Below, piece by piece: positions 17,145 to 25,678 of a stretch of 57,922 nucleotides of DNA. The notes below the pieces were generated by a model. It made no database searches. It was given only the letters and a program-made list of their open reading frames with translations, and had not been told where the DNA came from. Source of the stretch: JBGPGW01 sp046349515. GTDB taxonomy: Bacteria; Pseudomonadota; Alphaproteobacteria; CADEGL01. Every line of letters starts with the position of its first letter. The first letter of the stretch is position 1. The stretch lies in NCBI GenBank assembly GCA_046349515.1, contig JAXMCE010000018.1:1-57922 (forward strand). The letters are read 5' to 3'. The translations under genes and the position numbers were made by a program.

Positions 17145-17192
17145 CATAGGTAAAATATCTTTGGTCGATCCTATGAATCGGAAAATCCTATG
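17145..17192. promoter_or_regulatory. Putative LysR operator: three CCTATG/CATAGG elements
   Basis: In the 94-base divergent region, CATAGG (17145-17150) and ATCCTATG (17168-17175) form an inverted pair around the AT-rich TAAAATATCTTTGG, and an exact second copy ATCCTATG (17185-17192) covers the LysR ATG. Inverted and repeated elements near a LysR start are what a LysR recognition and activation site, with autorepression, would look like. The match to a LysR box is my inference; the repeats themselves are plain in the sequence. Confidence 0.55.
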
Positions 17193-18113
17193 CAATTCTC
17201 CTTGAGGCAGGTCCGCTACTTCGTTGCGGCCGCCGAGCGCGGCAGCGTGACCGCGGCCGCGCGCGCGCTCGCCGTCTCGCAGCCCTCGGTCTCGGCAGCG
17301 ATCGCCGATCTCGAGGCCCGCTTCGGCGTCCAGCTCATGCGCCGGCACCACGCCCAGGGCGTCTCTCTCACCCCGGCCGGGCGGCGCATGGTGGCGGAGG
17401 GCCGACGCCTCCTCGACCACGCCCGCGAGTTCGAGGGCCGCGCGCGAGGATTGGGCGAAGCGCTCGAAGGCACGCTCGACGTCGGGTGCTTTCTCACGAT
17501 CGCGCCCGTCTACGTGCCCCAGCTCCTGGCCGAGCTCAAGACGCGCTACCCCGCGATGACGGTGCGCATCCATGACGGCCATCACGAGACGGTGTGCGCG
17601 GGCCTCGAGAACGGCGCCTATGAGCTCGCCATCGTCTACGACATGGGGCTCGGCAAGGAGACGGCGGCGCGCACGCTCATGACGCTGCCGCCCTATGCCG
17701 CGCTGCCGGCGGGTCACCGATTGAGCCGCATGAGCCGGGTCTCGCTGAAGGACCTCGCCGTCGAGCCGCTCGTCCTTCTCGACCTGCCCTCGAGCCGGGA
17801 GTATTTCCTCTCCCTCTTCTACAGCCTGGGGCTCGAGCCGCTCATCGGCGCGCGGACCCCGTCCTACGAGCTCCTGCGCAGCCTCGTGGCCAACGGCCAT
17901 GGCTATGCGCTCTTGAACACCTTGCCCAAGACCGACGTCGCTTACGACGGCAGGCCCGTCATCCCGCGTCCGCTCAAGGAGGACCTGCCGGCGACCCGCA
18001 TCGTGATCGCCCATCCGGCGGACGCGCGCCTCACGCGCATGGCGCAGGCCTTCGCGGATTTCGCGGTCGAGCATTTCGCGAAGCACCACGCCGCGCGCGC
18101 GAAAGCGCGTTAG
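17190..18113 (+). CDS. LysR-family transcriptional regulator
   Basis: 307 residues. An N-terminal winged helix (SLRQVRYFVAAAERGSVTAAARALAVSQPSVSAAIADLEARFG) is followed by a linker helix and a substrate-binding domain beginning LDVGCFLTIAPVYVPQLL. Typical LTTR length. It is divergent from the flavin-reductase operon and precedes a glutamine-synthetase-like gene by 72 bases, so it probably controls both arms in response to the pathway substrate. The ligand is unknown. A repeat element overlaps its own start codon, which would fit negative autoregulation. Confidence 0.9.
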   Translation: MQFSLRQVRYFVAAAERGSVTAAARALAVSQPSVSAAIADLEARFGVQLMRRHHAQGVSLTPAGRRMVAEGRRLLDHAREFEGRARGLGEALEGTLDVGCFLTIAPVYVPQLLAELKTRYPAMTVRIHDGHHETVCAGLENGAYELAIVYDMGLGKETAARTLMTLPPYAALPAGHRLSRMSRVSLKDLAVEPLVLLDLPSSREYFLSLFYSLGLEPLIGARTPSYELLRSLVANGHGYALLNTLPKTDVAYDGRPVIPRPLKEDLPATRIVIAHPADARLTRMAQAFADFAVEHFAKHHAARAKAR

Positions 18114-18185
18114 GACCCGCATGGACCGTGCCGAGCCCTCTCGGCTAGAGTGCCCGGTCCATGACGAAGGGGCCCGGAGTCGTCC

Positions 18186-19547
18186 ATGAGCGGCAAGCTT
18201 GATCTCAACACGTTGAAGCGTCTCGTCGAGGCCGGCGAGATCGACACGGTGCTGACGTGCTTTCCCGATCAGCAAGGCCGCCTCCTCGGCAAGCGCGTGG
18301 TGGGCTCCTATTTCCTCTCCCACGTCGCCCACGAGGCCCATGCCTGCGACTATCTCCTCGCGACAGACATGGAGATGGATACGGTCCAGGGCTACAAGGC
18401 CTCGTCCTGGGAGCTCGGCTACGGCGACTTCCTCATGAAGCCCGATCTTGCGACGATGCGGCGCATCCCGTGGCTCGAAGGCACCGCCCTTGTCCTGGGC
18501 GACTGCCAGGATCATCACGGCCACGACTTGCCCCACGCGCCGCGCTCTGTCTTGAAGAAGCAGATCGAACGCGCCCGCGCCATGGGCTTCACATCGAAGA
18601 TGGGCTCGGAACTCGAGTTCTACATCTTCGAGGACAGCTTCGCCGCCGCGCGGACGAAGGACTACAAGTCGCTCGTCCCGCCCGGCTGGTACAACGAGGA
18701 CTATCACATCTTCCAGACGACGAAGGAGGAGCCGCTCATCCGCGCGATCCGCTTGGGCATGGAGGGCGCGGCGATCCCTGTCGAGTTCTCAAAGGGCGAG
18801 TGCGGTTTCGGCCAGGCGGAGATCAACCTCCGCTATGCCGAAGCGCTCGAGATGGCCGACCGGCACGTCGTCTACAAGAACGGCGTCAAGGAGATCGCCC
18901 ACCTCCAAGGCAAGTCCGTGACCTTCATGGCGAAGTGGGACTACACGCAGCCCGGTTCGTCCTGCCACATCCACAATTCGCTGTGGGACGCACAATCGGA
19001 CCGCCCGGCCTTCCACGATGCGCGCGAGCCCCACGGCATGTCGAAGACGTTCCAGCACTACCTCGCGGGTCAGCTCACGCTCGCGCGGGCGATGTCGTTC
19101 TTCCTCGCGCCTTTCATCAACTCCTACAAGCGCTTCCAAGCCGGCTCCTTCGCGCCGACGAAGGCCGTGTGGAGCACGGACAACCGCACGGCCGGATTTC
19201 GCATCTGCGGCGACGGGCCGTCCCTCCGCGTCGAGTGCCGCATTCCGGGTGCCGACGCCAATCCCTACCTTGCCTTCGCGGCCTTGCTTGCCGCGGGCCT
19301 TTACGGCATCGAGGCCAAGCTGCCGCTCGAGCCCATCGCCACGGGCAATCTCTACGCCCAGGATGTCCGCGAGATTCCGAAAACATTGCGCGAAGCGCTC
19401 GATGAGCTCGATCGCTCGGCCGTGCTGCGCGCGGCGTTGGGCGACGACGTCGTCGACCACTACCTCCATACGGGCGGCATCGAGCAGGGCGAGTACGATC
19501 GCCGCATCACGGACTGGGAAGTGCGCCGCTATTTCGAGCGTGGATGA
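18186..19547 (+). CDS. Glutamine synthetase family protein (GlnA-like / gamma-glutamyl ligase)
   Basis: 453 residues. The ATP-grasp-like GS catalytic domain is clear: GSELEFYIFED, GQAEINLRYAEALEMADRH, FMAKWDYTQPGSSCHIHNSLW, NSYKRFQAGSFAPT, DNRTAGFRICG and RVECRIPGADANPYLAFAA. It differs from nitrogen-assimilation GlnA by lacking the adenylylation loop and by the leading ETDxx-like region, and resembles PuuA, IpuC and other ligases that join glutamate to an amine. In amine catabolism such enzymes gamma-glutamylate the substrate before oxidation. With an adjacent alcohol dehydrogenase and divergent oxygenases it is likely part of the same nitrogenous-compound pathway, but this is inference. Confidence 0.85.
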   Translation: MSGKLDLNTLKRLVEAGEIDTVLTCFPDQQGRLLGKRVVGSYFLSHVAHEAHACDYLLATDMEMDTVQGYKASSWELGYGDFLMKPDLATMRRIPWLEGTALVLGDCQDHHGHDLPHAPRSVLKKQIERARAMGFTSKMGSELEFYIFEDSFAAARTKDYKSLVPPGWYNEDYHIFQTTKEEPLIRAIRLGMEGAAIPVEFSKGECGFGQAEINLRYAEALEMADRHVVYKNGVKEIAHLQGKSVTFMAKWDYTQPGSSCHIHNSLWDAQSDRPAFHDAREPHGMSKTFQHYLAGQLTLARAMSFFLAPFINSYKRFQAGSFAPTKAVWSTDNRTAGFRICGDGPSLRVECRIPGADANPYLAFAALLAAGLYGIEAKLPLEPIATGNLYAQDVREIPKTLREALDELDRSAVLRAALGDDVVDHYLHTGGIEQGEYDRRITDWEVRRYFERG

Positions 19548-19583
19548 TGCGTCCGACCTCCTTCATGACGAAGCGTTGAAGCC

Positions 19584-20762
19584 ATGACACCCGATCCGAA
19601 AACTCTCAAAGGCAATTGGAACTATCCCGCGCGCATCTGGTTCGGACCGGGGCGCATCGCCGAGCTGCCTGCGGCCTGCCGTGTGCTCGGGATCACGAAG
19701 CCGCTCTTGGTAACCGATCCCGGCCTCGCCAAGCTGCCCATGATCGCGGACGCGGTCGCGGCGCTGCGCGGGGACAAACTGGGGGCGGCGCTGTTCTCTG
19801 ACGTGCGGCCGAACCCGGTCGGGCAGAACGTCACGGCCGGGGTCGAGGCCTTCAAGCACGGCCGACACGACGGCGTCATCGCCTTCGGCGGCGGCAGCGC
19901 CCTCGACATCGGCAAGGCCATCGCGTTCCAATCAGGGCAGACGCGCCCACTCTGGGACTTCGAGGACGTGGGCGACAACTGGACGCGCGCCAACGCGGAT
20001 GCGATCGCGCCCACGATCGCCGTGCCGACCACTTCGGGAACAGGCTCCGAGGTCGGACGCGTCTCCGTCGTCACACGCGAGGATACGCACACGAAGACTC
20101 TGATTTTTCACCCCAAGATTCAGCCGGCCTTGGTCATCGCCGACCCGGCGCTCACGCTTGCGCTGCCGCGGACGCTGACGGCCGCGACCGGCATGGATGC
20201 CTTCGCCCACAGCCTCGAGGCCTATTGCTCGCCCTTCTTTCACCCCATGGCCGACGGCATCGCGCTCGAGGGCATCCGGCTCGTCAAAGAGTGGCTGGCG
20301 AAAGCGACCAAGGATGGCACCGACCTCGCCGCGCGCGCCCACATGATGGCGGCGTCCACCATGGGCGCGACGGCGTTCCAGAAGGGTCTCGGCGCCATCC
20401 ACTCGCTGAGCCACCCCGTGGGCGCGGTCTATGACACCCATCACGGCATGACGAACGCCGTGTTCATGCCCTACGTGCTCGTCTTCAACCGGACGGCCAT
20501 CGCCGAGCGGATCGGGCGTCTCGCGGGCTATATCGGCCTCAAGCGGGCGAGTTTCGAAGGCTTCCTCGACTGGGTGCTCGAGCTGCGGGCCGAGCTGGGC
20601 GTGCCGCACACGCTCAAGGATTTGGGGGTCGACGATCGGCGGTTCGACGAAATCGCACGCATGGCGACAGCCGATCCGAGCGTCGGCACGAACCCGCTGC
20701 CGCTCGACGACCGCGCCCATCGCCAGCTCCTCGAGGCCAGCTATGCGGGGCGCGTCGGCTGA
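19584..20762 (+). CDS. Iron-containing alcohol dehydrogenase
   Basis: 392 residues, group III alcohol dehydrogenase. The NAD-binding GGGSALDIGKAI and TTSGTGSEVGRVSVV are at the expected places, and metal ligands are supplied by TGMDAFAHSLEAYCSP and by IHSLSHPVGAVYDTHHG, which has the conserved histidines. Members oxidise alcohols or reduce aldehydes and maleylacetate-type substrates; the variant is not discernible. It follows the glutamine-synthetase-like gene by 36 bases and is the last gene of that arm, converging on putA. It probably interconverts an alcohol and semialdehyde intermediate. Confidence 0.9.
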   Translation: MTPDPKTLKGNWNYPARIWFGPGRIAELPAACRVLGITKPLLVTDPGLAKLPMIADAVAALRGDKLGAALFSDVRPNPVGQNVTAGVEAFKHGRHDGVIAFGGGSALDIGKAIAFQSGQTRPLWDFEDVGDNWTRANADAIAPTIAVPTTSGTGSEVGRVSVVTREDTHTKTLIFHPKIQPALVIADPALTLALPRTLTAATGMDAFAHSLEAYCSPFFHPMADGIALEGIRLVKEWLAKATKDGTDLAARAHMMAASTMGATAFQKGLGAIHSLSHPVGAVYDTHHGMTNAVFMPYVLVFNRTAIAERIGRLAGYIGLKRASFEGFLDWVLELRAELGVPHTLKDLGVDDRRFDEIARMATADPSVGTNPLPLDDRAHRQLLEASYAGRVG

Positions 20763-20845
20763 TCACTCGATGACGCACCAGGCGGGGACGATTTGCATAT
20801 TCGACCGCGCCAGCCGGCGACGACACCAAAGCGCACAGCCGCGCG

Positions 20846-23800
20846 TCAATGAGATGGCTCGTCGTCCTGGAGCGACAGAAGCGCCGCGTTCCCGCCGGTC
20901 GCTGTCGTATTCACTGACAGCACGCGCTCGGTGCCGAAGCGGTGAAGATAGTGGGGCCCGCCTGCCTTGGGCCCCGTTCCCGACAATCCCTCGCCACCGA
21001 AGGGCTGCACGCCCACGACCGCGCCGATCATGTTGCGATTGACGTAGGCGTTGCCCACGCGCAGCCGGCCACAGATGTGGCGCACCGTCTCGTCGATCCG
21101 GCTGTGGATGCCGAGCGTCAAGCCGTAGCCCGTGCCGTTGACGGAATCGATTACTTGATCGAGCCGGTCGGCGCGGTAACGGATGACATGGAGGATCGGC
21201 CCGAACACCTCGCGCTCGAGCCGACCGATGCGGTCGATCTCGAAAGCCTGGGGTGCCACGAAGGTCCCATATTCCGTTTCGGGCCCGAGCGGCGTCGCGA
21301 AGAGCGGGCGCGCCTCCCGCCGCATCCGTTCCGCGTGATCGTCCAGCGTGGCCTTTGCCTCGCGATCGATCACCGGCCCGACATCCGTCTTGAGAAATGC
21401 CGGATCGCCCACCACCAGCTCCGCCATCGCCCCTTCGAGCATCGCGAGAATCCGATCGGCCACGTCCTCCTGGACGAAGAGCACGCGGAGGGCCGAGCAG
21501 CGTTGCCCCGCGCTCTGGAACGAGGACGCGAGCACGTCGTCGATCACCTGCTCCGGCAGCGCCGAAGAATCGACGATCATGGCGTTCTGGCCGCCGGTTT
21601 CCGCAATGAGGGGCGCGATCGGTCCGGGCCGCGTCGCCAGCACCTGGGCGATGAGGCGCGCTGTCTCGGTCGAGCCCGTGAAGGCGACGCCCGAGATGCG
21701 CGGGTCGGCGACGAGGCGCGCCCCCACGACGGAGCCGCGACCGGGAAGGAAGTGCAGCACATCGCCGGGAACGCCCGCCTGGTGGAGCAGGCGGACGACT
21801 TCGGCGCCGATGATCGGCGTCTGCTCGGCGGGCTTGGCGATGACCGCGTTGCCCGCCGCAAGCGCGGCCGTGATCTGGCCGGTGAAGATCGCGAGGGGGA
21901 AGTTCCACGGACTGATGCAGGCAAAGACGCCACGGCCGTGGAGCGCCAAGGTGTTCTCCTCGCCCGTTGGTCCTGGCAGCGTCCGCGGACGGCCATAGTC
22001 GGCGCGCGCCCTGTGGGCATAGTAACGACAGAAATCCGCAGCCTCGCGCACCTCGCCCAAGGCGTCAGGCACGGACTTTCCCGCTTCCCGCACGGCGAGC
22101 GCCATGAGGCCCGCGCGGTTCGATTCCAAGAGATCGGCGAAGCGATCGAGACATGCCGCGCGGTCTTCCGCGGGCGTGCGGTCCCAGGATTCGGCGGCGG
22201 CGGACGCCTTGGCGATCGCGCTATCGACGTCGCGCTCCTGTGCCGCGACGACGGTGCCGACGACGCGGCGGTGATCGGCGGGATCGGACACCCGTTCGCC
22301 CTCGCCGCCGGCCATGACGCCGCCGATGATGGGGCCTGCTCGCCACGGCCGTGCGGCCGCCGCCATCATCGCGGTTCTCAACGGCGCCAAGGCAGCCGGA
22401 TCGGACAGGTCGACGCCGTGGGAATTCGCGCGCTCGGCACCGAAGAGCGCCCCCGGCAAAGGAATGCGGGGATGCGGTTTCTTCGGCAAGGCCCGCACTT
22501 TCTCGACCGGATCGGCGATGATCGCGTCGACCGGCAGAGCATCGTCGACGATCCAATTGACGAAGGAGGTGTTGGCGCCGTTCTCGAGCAACCGGCGCAC
22601 GAGATAGGGCAGGAGGTCCTCGTGGCTGCCGGTCGGCGCATAGACCCGGCACGCGATGCCGAGCTTCTCGGCGCCCACGATTTCGGCATAGAGGCTGTCA
22701 CCCATGCCGTGAAGGCGCTGGAACTCGAAGTCGCGTCGATTGCCCGCGAGCTCGAGGATGGTCGCGAGCGTCAGCGCGTTGTGCGTCGCGAACTGCGGAT
22801 AGAACGCTTCGCGCGCGGCAAGAAGCGCCTTGGCGCAGGCAATGTAGGACACGTCAGTCGAGAGTTTGCGCGTGAAGACGGGATAACCGTCGAGGCCCCG
22901 CTCCTGCGCGCGCTTCACCTCCGTGTCCCAATAGGCGCCCTTGACCAAACGCACCATGAGGCGGCGCTTGTGATGGCGCGCGAGGTCGGCGAGCCAGTCG
23001 ATGAGCGGCCGCGCGCGCTTCTGATAGGCCTGGATCGCGAGACCGAATCCATCCCAGCCGGCAAGGCTCGGATCGCCCGACACGGCGGCGATGACGTCGA
23101 GCGAGAGCTCGAGCCTGTCCGCCTCCTCCGCATCGACGGTGAGGCCGATGTTGACGGCTTTCGCATGGCGCGAAAGCGCGAGAAGGCGGTCGCCGACCTC
23201 GCGGAGAGCCCGCTCGCGCTGAGCGAACTGGTAGCGCGGGTGAAGCGCCGACAACTTGACCGAGATGCCCGGCGCATCGAACACCTGGCGGCCGGCCGCC
23301 GCCCGGCCGATGGCGGCGATCGCACCCTCATAGGCGGCGAAGTAGCGCTCGGCGTCGCCGGCCGTCCGCGCGCCCTCCCCCAGCATGTCGTAGGAATGGC
23401 GATAGCCTTTCGATTCGGCCGGACGCGCGCGGTCGAGCGCTTCCTCGATCGTGCGGCCCATGACGAATTGCCGGCCGAGGATGCGCATGGCCTGCATGAC
23501 CGCTTGGCGGATGACGGGCTCGCCCGCTTGCGCGACGAGGCGCCGCAAGGTCGAGCCCAGGTCTTCGCCACTCCGGTCGCCCAACCGCATCACCCGGCCC
23601 GTGAGCATCAGGGCCCAGGTCGAGGCGTTGACGAAGAGCGAATCGCTGGCCCCGAGATGCCGCTCCCAATCGGCGCCGGCAAGCTTGTCCCGGATCAGGC
23701 GGTCCGCGGTCTCGGCATCCGGAACGCGCAGCAGCGCCTCCGCGAGGCACATGAGGACCACGCCCTCCTTCGTCGACAGCTTGTATTCGTGAAGGAAGGA

Positions 23801-24004
23801 CTCGATCCCGCCCTGGGCCTGCTTCGCGCCGCGCACGGCCTGGACCAATTCGCGCGCGCGCGCCGAGATGCGTTGCTGCGCCTCGCGGTCGATCGCGGCC
23901 TCGGCGAGGCGCGCCTCGACGATCGCGCCTTCATCGGCCCGGTAGGCCGCGGAGAGCGCAGCCTGGAGCGGCGTGGATGTCGGCCAGTCGGCCCCGAAGA
24001 TCAT
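20846..24004 (-). CDS. putA: Bifunctional proline dehydrogenase / L-glutamate gamma-semialdehyde dehydrogenase
   Basis: 1,052 residues. The first half is the FAD proline dehydrogenase barrel (ISVKLSALHPRYQFAQRE, VRLVKGAYWDTEVKRAQ, QFATHNALT, RVYAPTGSHEDLLPYLVRRLLENGANTSFV); the second is an aldehyde dehydrogenase (CISPWNFPLAIFTGQ, GFTGS-type VAFTGSTETA, and the catalytic cysteine in SAGQRCSALR). The protein oxidises proline to glutamate with substrate channelling. The N-terminus lacks a ribbon-helix-helix repressor domain, as in the short class-1A PutA of Bradyrhizobium, so it does not regulate itself. A DUF1489 gene lies 63 bases upstream. The protein is peripheral to the inner membrane by homology. 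Confidence 0.95.
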   Translation of the reverse strand: MIFGADWPTSTPLQAALSAAYRADEGAIVEARLAEAAIDREAQQRISARARELVQAVRGAKQAQGGIESFLHEYKLSTKEGVVLMCLAEALLRVPDAETADRLIRDKLAGADWERHLGASDSLFVNASTWALMLTGRVMRLGDRSGEDLGSTLRRLVAQAGEPVIRQAVMQAMRILGRQFVMGRTIEEALDRARPAESKGYRHSYDMLGEGARTAGDAERYFAAYEGAIAAIGRAAAGRQVFDAPGISVKLSALHPRYQFAQRERALREVGDRLLALSRHAKAVNIGLTVDAEEADRLELSLDVIAAVSGDPSLAGWDGFGLAIQAYQKRARPLIDWLADLARHHKRRLMVRLVKGAYWDTEVKRAQERGLDGYPVFTRKLSTDVSYIACAKALLAAREAFYPQFATHNALTLATILELAGNRRDFEFQRLHGMGDSLYAEIVGAEKLGIACRVYAPTGSHEDLLPYLVRRLLENGANTSFVNWIVDDALPVDAIIADPVEKVRALPKKPHPRIPLPGALFGAERANSHGVDLSDPAALAPLRTAMMAAAARPWRAGPIIGGVMAGGEGERVSDPADHRRVVGTVVAAQERDVDSAIAKASAAAESWDRTPAEDRAACLDRFADLLESNRAGLMALAVREAGKSVPDALGEVREAADFCRYYAHRARADYGRPRTLPGPTGEENTLALHGRGVFACISPWNFPLAIFTGQITAALAAGNAVIAKPAEQTPIIGAEVVRLLHQAGVPGDVLHFLPGRGSVVGARLVADPRISGVAFTGSTETARLIAQVLATRPGPIAPLIAETGGQNAMIVDSSALPEQVIDDVLASSFQSAGQRCSALRVLFVQEDVADRILAMLEGAMAELVVGDPAFLKTDVGPVIDREAKATLDDHAERMRREARPLFATPLGPETEYGTFVAPQAFEIDRIGRLEREVFGPILHVIRYRADRLDQVIDSVNGTGYGLTLGIHSRIDETVRHICGRLRVGNAYVNRNMIGAVVGVQPFGGEGLSGTGPKAGGPHYLHRFGTERVLSVNTTATGGNAALLSLQDDEPSH

Positions 24005-24067
24005 GCGCGCCTGCCTTCCCTTGTCGCCATGGGCGCCCCGCCCGCCCCTCGATCCGTCATGTCCCGG

Positions 24068-24502
24068 TCAGAGGAGACCGAGAGAGCGCAGTTCCGCAAC
24101 CATCTCCCCCGGCATGTCATCCGAGCGTACGCCCTTCGGCTGATCCGGAGGTGCCTCCTCGGGTTCGAGATAACGCCAGCCCTGGAAGGGCCGGTGGGGC
24201 GTCAAGACGGTGCGCACGAGGCGCTGGCCGAGCCGGATCTCGCACAGCACCTCACCCTCCTTGTCGGTGACGGGAAGGAGGTCGGTGATGCGCTGGCGCA
24301 CCTGGACAAGCCCCTTGATGACCCAATAGAGCGAGCCGCCTTCAAGGACATCGTCCTTGCGCTTGGGCATGAACCGCGTGCGGTGATAGATGACGGGCTT
24401 GCGGCCCTTGCGGCGCGCCTCGGCCGCCCGCCGACGCTGCCAGTCGGCAAGGTCCTGGATGTCGTCGACGCCGACGCACAGCTTGATGAGGTGAACGGTC
24501 AT
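24068..24502 (-). CDS. DUF1489 family protein
   Basis: 144 residues beginning TVHLIKLCVGVDDIQDLADWQ and containing YHRTRFMPKRKDDVLEGGSLYWVIKG and a central DLLPVTDKEG stretch. This is the DUF1489 pattern, a family largely confined to Alphaproteobacteria and of unknown function. No membrane helix or signal. It stands 63 bases upstream of putA in the same direction and after a hairpin that probably ends the response-regulator transcript. Its common occurrence in this class supports the taxonomic guess. Biological role unknown. Confidence 0.85.
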   Translation of the reverse strand: MTVHLIKLCVGVDDIQDLADWQRRRAAEARRKGRKPVIYHRTRFMPKRKDDVLEGGSLYWVIKGLVQVRQRITDLLPVTDKEGEVLCEIRLGQRLVRTVLTPHRPFQGWRYLEPEEAPPDQPKGVRSDDMPGEMVAELRSLGLL

Positions 24503-24587
24503 GGAGACGGCGCGGGCGGTGGGTGAGTCGCGCCATTTAACACCGGCGGGCCCGAGCGCGCCAGCCCAGGCAGACGTCAGGTCGGAC

Positions 24588-24609
24588 GGCCTTTCCCGAA
24601 GGAGAGGCC
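24588..24609 (-). terminator. Hairpin after the response regulator gene
   Basis: GGCCTTTCC / GGAGAGGCC with a CGAA loop pairs over 9 positions, one of them a G-U wobble. It lies 20 bases beyond the response regulator stop in the leftward direction and has no clear U tract, so termination is only likely, perhaps Rho-assisted. Confidence 0.4.
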
Positions 24610-24628
24610 GGCTTCGGAGGCGCGCGGC

Positions 24629-25102
24629 CTAGCGGCGAATGGCCGTGAAGGACTTGCCGACGACCTCGGCCGCCTGGCTCTCAGGCGTCGCGACGCGAAA
24701 ATCGCTCGGCTTCTCCATGACATGGGTGATCTGGTCATAGAGGGCATTGGGCGTGAAGGGCTTGCCCAGGAAGCCGTTGACGCCGACGTCCTTGGCCATG
24801 CTGACGTTCTCGCTGTCCGTGTATCCGGTCAACATCACGATCGGCAGGTAGCGAAACCGGTCCAAGGTGCTGTGCCTGAGATGCTTGACGAACTCGATGC
24901 CATTCACCGGCGACATCATCCAGTCGACGATCGCCACCTGGGCCTGGAATTTCACCAGCGCATGGGTGGCATCGAGCGCGCTTTCCGTGAGGCACACATC
25001 GGACGTTCCGAAGGCGCGCAGGATCGACGACAAGAGCTCGCGCATATAGGCGCTGTCGTCGACGACCAACACTTTCAAATTCTGAAGCTTGTCACGCGTC
25101 AT
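24629..25102 (-). CDS. Single-domain response regulator (CheY-like)
   Basis: 157 residues, almost entirely a receiver domain. Asp15-Asp16 (VVDDS), the phosphoacceptor Asp60 (IVDWMMSPVNG), Thr92 (VMLTGYTD) and Lys114-Pro115 (LGKPF) are all present, so the phosphorylation pocket is intact. A 30-residue tail with no recognised domain follows, so output would be by protein contact. No histidine kinase is nearby, but an Hpt protein gene lies 39 bases upstream and is transcribed the same way, suggesting a phosphorelay branch. Functional output unknown. Confidence 0.9.
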   Translation of the reverse strand: MTRDKLQNLKVLVVDDSAYMRELLSSILRAFGTSDVCLTESALDATHALVKFQAQVAIVDWMMSPVNGIEFVKHLRHSTLDRFRYLPIVMLTGYTDSENVSMAKDVGVNGFLGKPFTPNALYDQITHVMEKPSDFRVATPESQAAEVVGKSFTAIRR

Positions 25103-25141
25103 TTCGGGACATCCCCCAAGGCCTGATAGGTACCGTGGTGC

Positions 25142-25594
25142 TTAAGCGGCTGCGGCGCTTGCGACGGCCTGTTCCAGGCGGTCGCACGTCGCGCGAATAG
25201 ATGCATCGCCCTCGCCCGCCACCTCGCCTTCAAGGATCGTTCGCAACGCATCGACATGGGCGTCGACGAGTTGCTTCTCCCCATCGGTGAGCGAAGTCCG
25301 TCCCTTGACCAACCGGCAGAGGGATGCGCCGAGCGTGGTTACAAGCGGGTAGTTGAATGTGGCACCCTGGCCCTTCATGTCGTGGGCGGCGCGATGGATA
25401 TCGTGAAGGGCCGCGGCGGCATCTTGGCCCGGCTCGGCGAGACGCCGAGCGCCATCGGCGAGCCGCGCGAGGTCGGCCTTGGCGACGGACATGTAACGCT
25501 CCTGGAGCGCTGCGACCGCGGCTTCCGCGCGGCGCATGATGTCAGCGACGTCCGGCGAATCGGCTTGGACGTCGTCCCCACTCGGGCTCGTCAC
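25142..25594 (-). CDS. Hpt-domain phosphotransfer protein
   Basis: 150 residues forming an Hpt four-helix unit. His71 in IHRAAHDMKGQGATFNYP is the predicted phosphoryl carrier; the H-D-x-K-G pattern is canonical. The N-terminal 60 residues are a helical extension and the C-terminus is Ala-rich. GTG start at 25594 with a GAGGGAG site. It is followed by the single-domain response regulator, so the pair could relay phosphate between an unlinked hybrid kinase and a downstream output protein. Confidence 0.85.
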   Translation of the reverse strand: MTSPSGDDVQADSPDVADIMRRAEAAVAALQERYMSVAKADLARLADGARRLAEPGQDAAAALHDIHRAAHDMKGQGATFNYPLVTTLGASLCRLVKGRTSLTDGEKQLVDAHVDALRTILEGEVAGEGDASIRATCDRLEQAVASAAAA

Positions 25595-25678
25595 GGCTCC
25601 CTCTCTTCATGAAGGCTGGCCCAACCAGGTGAGAACGATGCGCAATCTTCCCTAAAAAACCGTCAACCAAAGCAAGAC

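Noticed and set aside
20763..20845. Shared terminator between the alcohol dehydrogenase and putA
   Set aside because: No stable inverted repeat is visible in these 83 bases.
20942..24526. 1,194-residue open frame on the plus strand
   Set aside because: It lies antisense to putA and DUF1489, is mostly Arg/Asp/His/Gly, lacks any domain, and exists because GC-rich genes leave few stops on the opposite strand.
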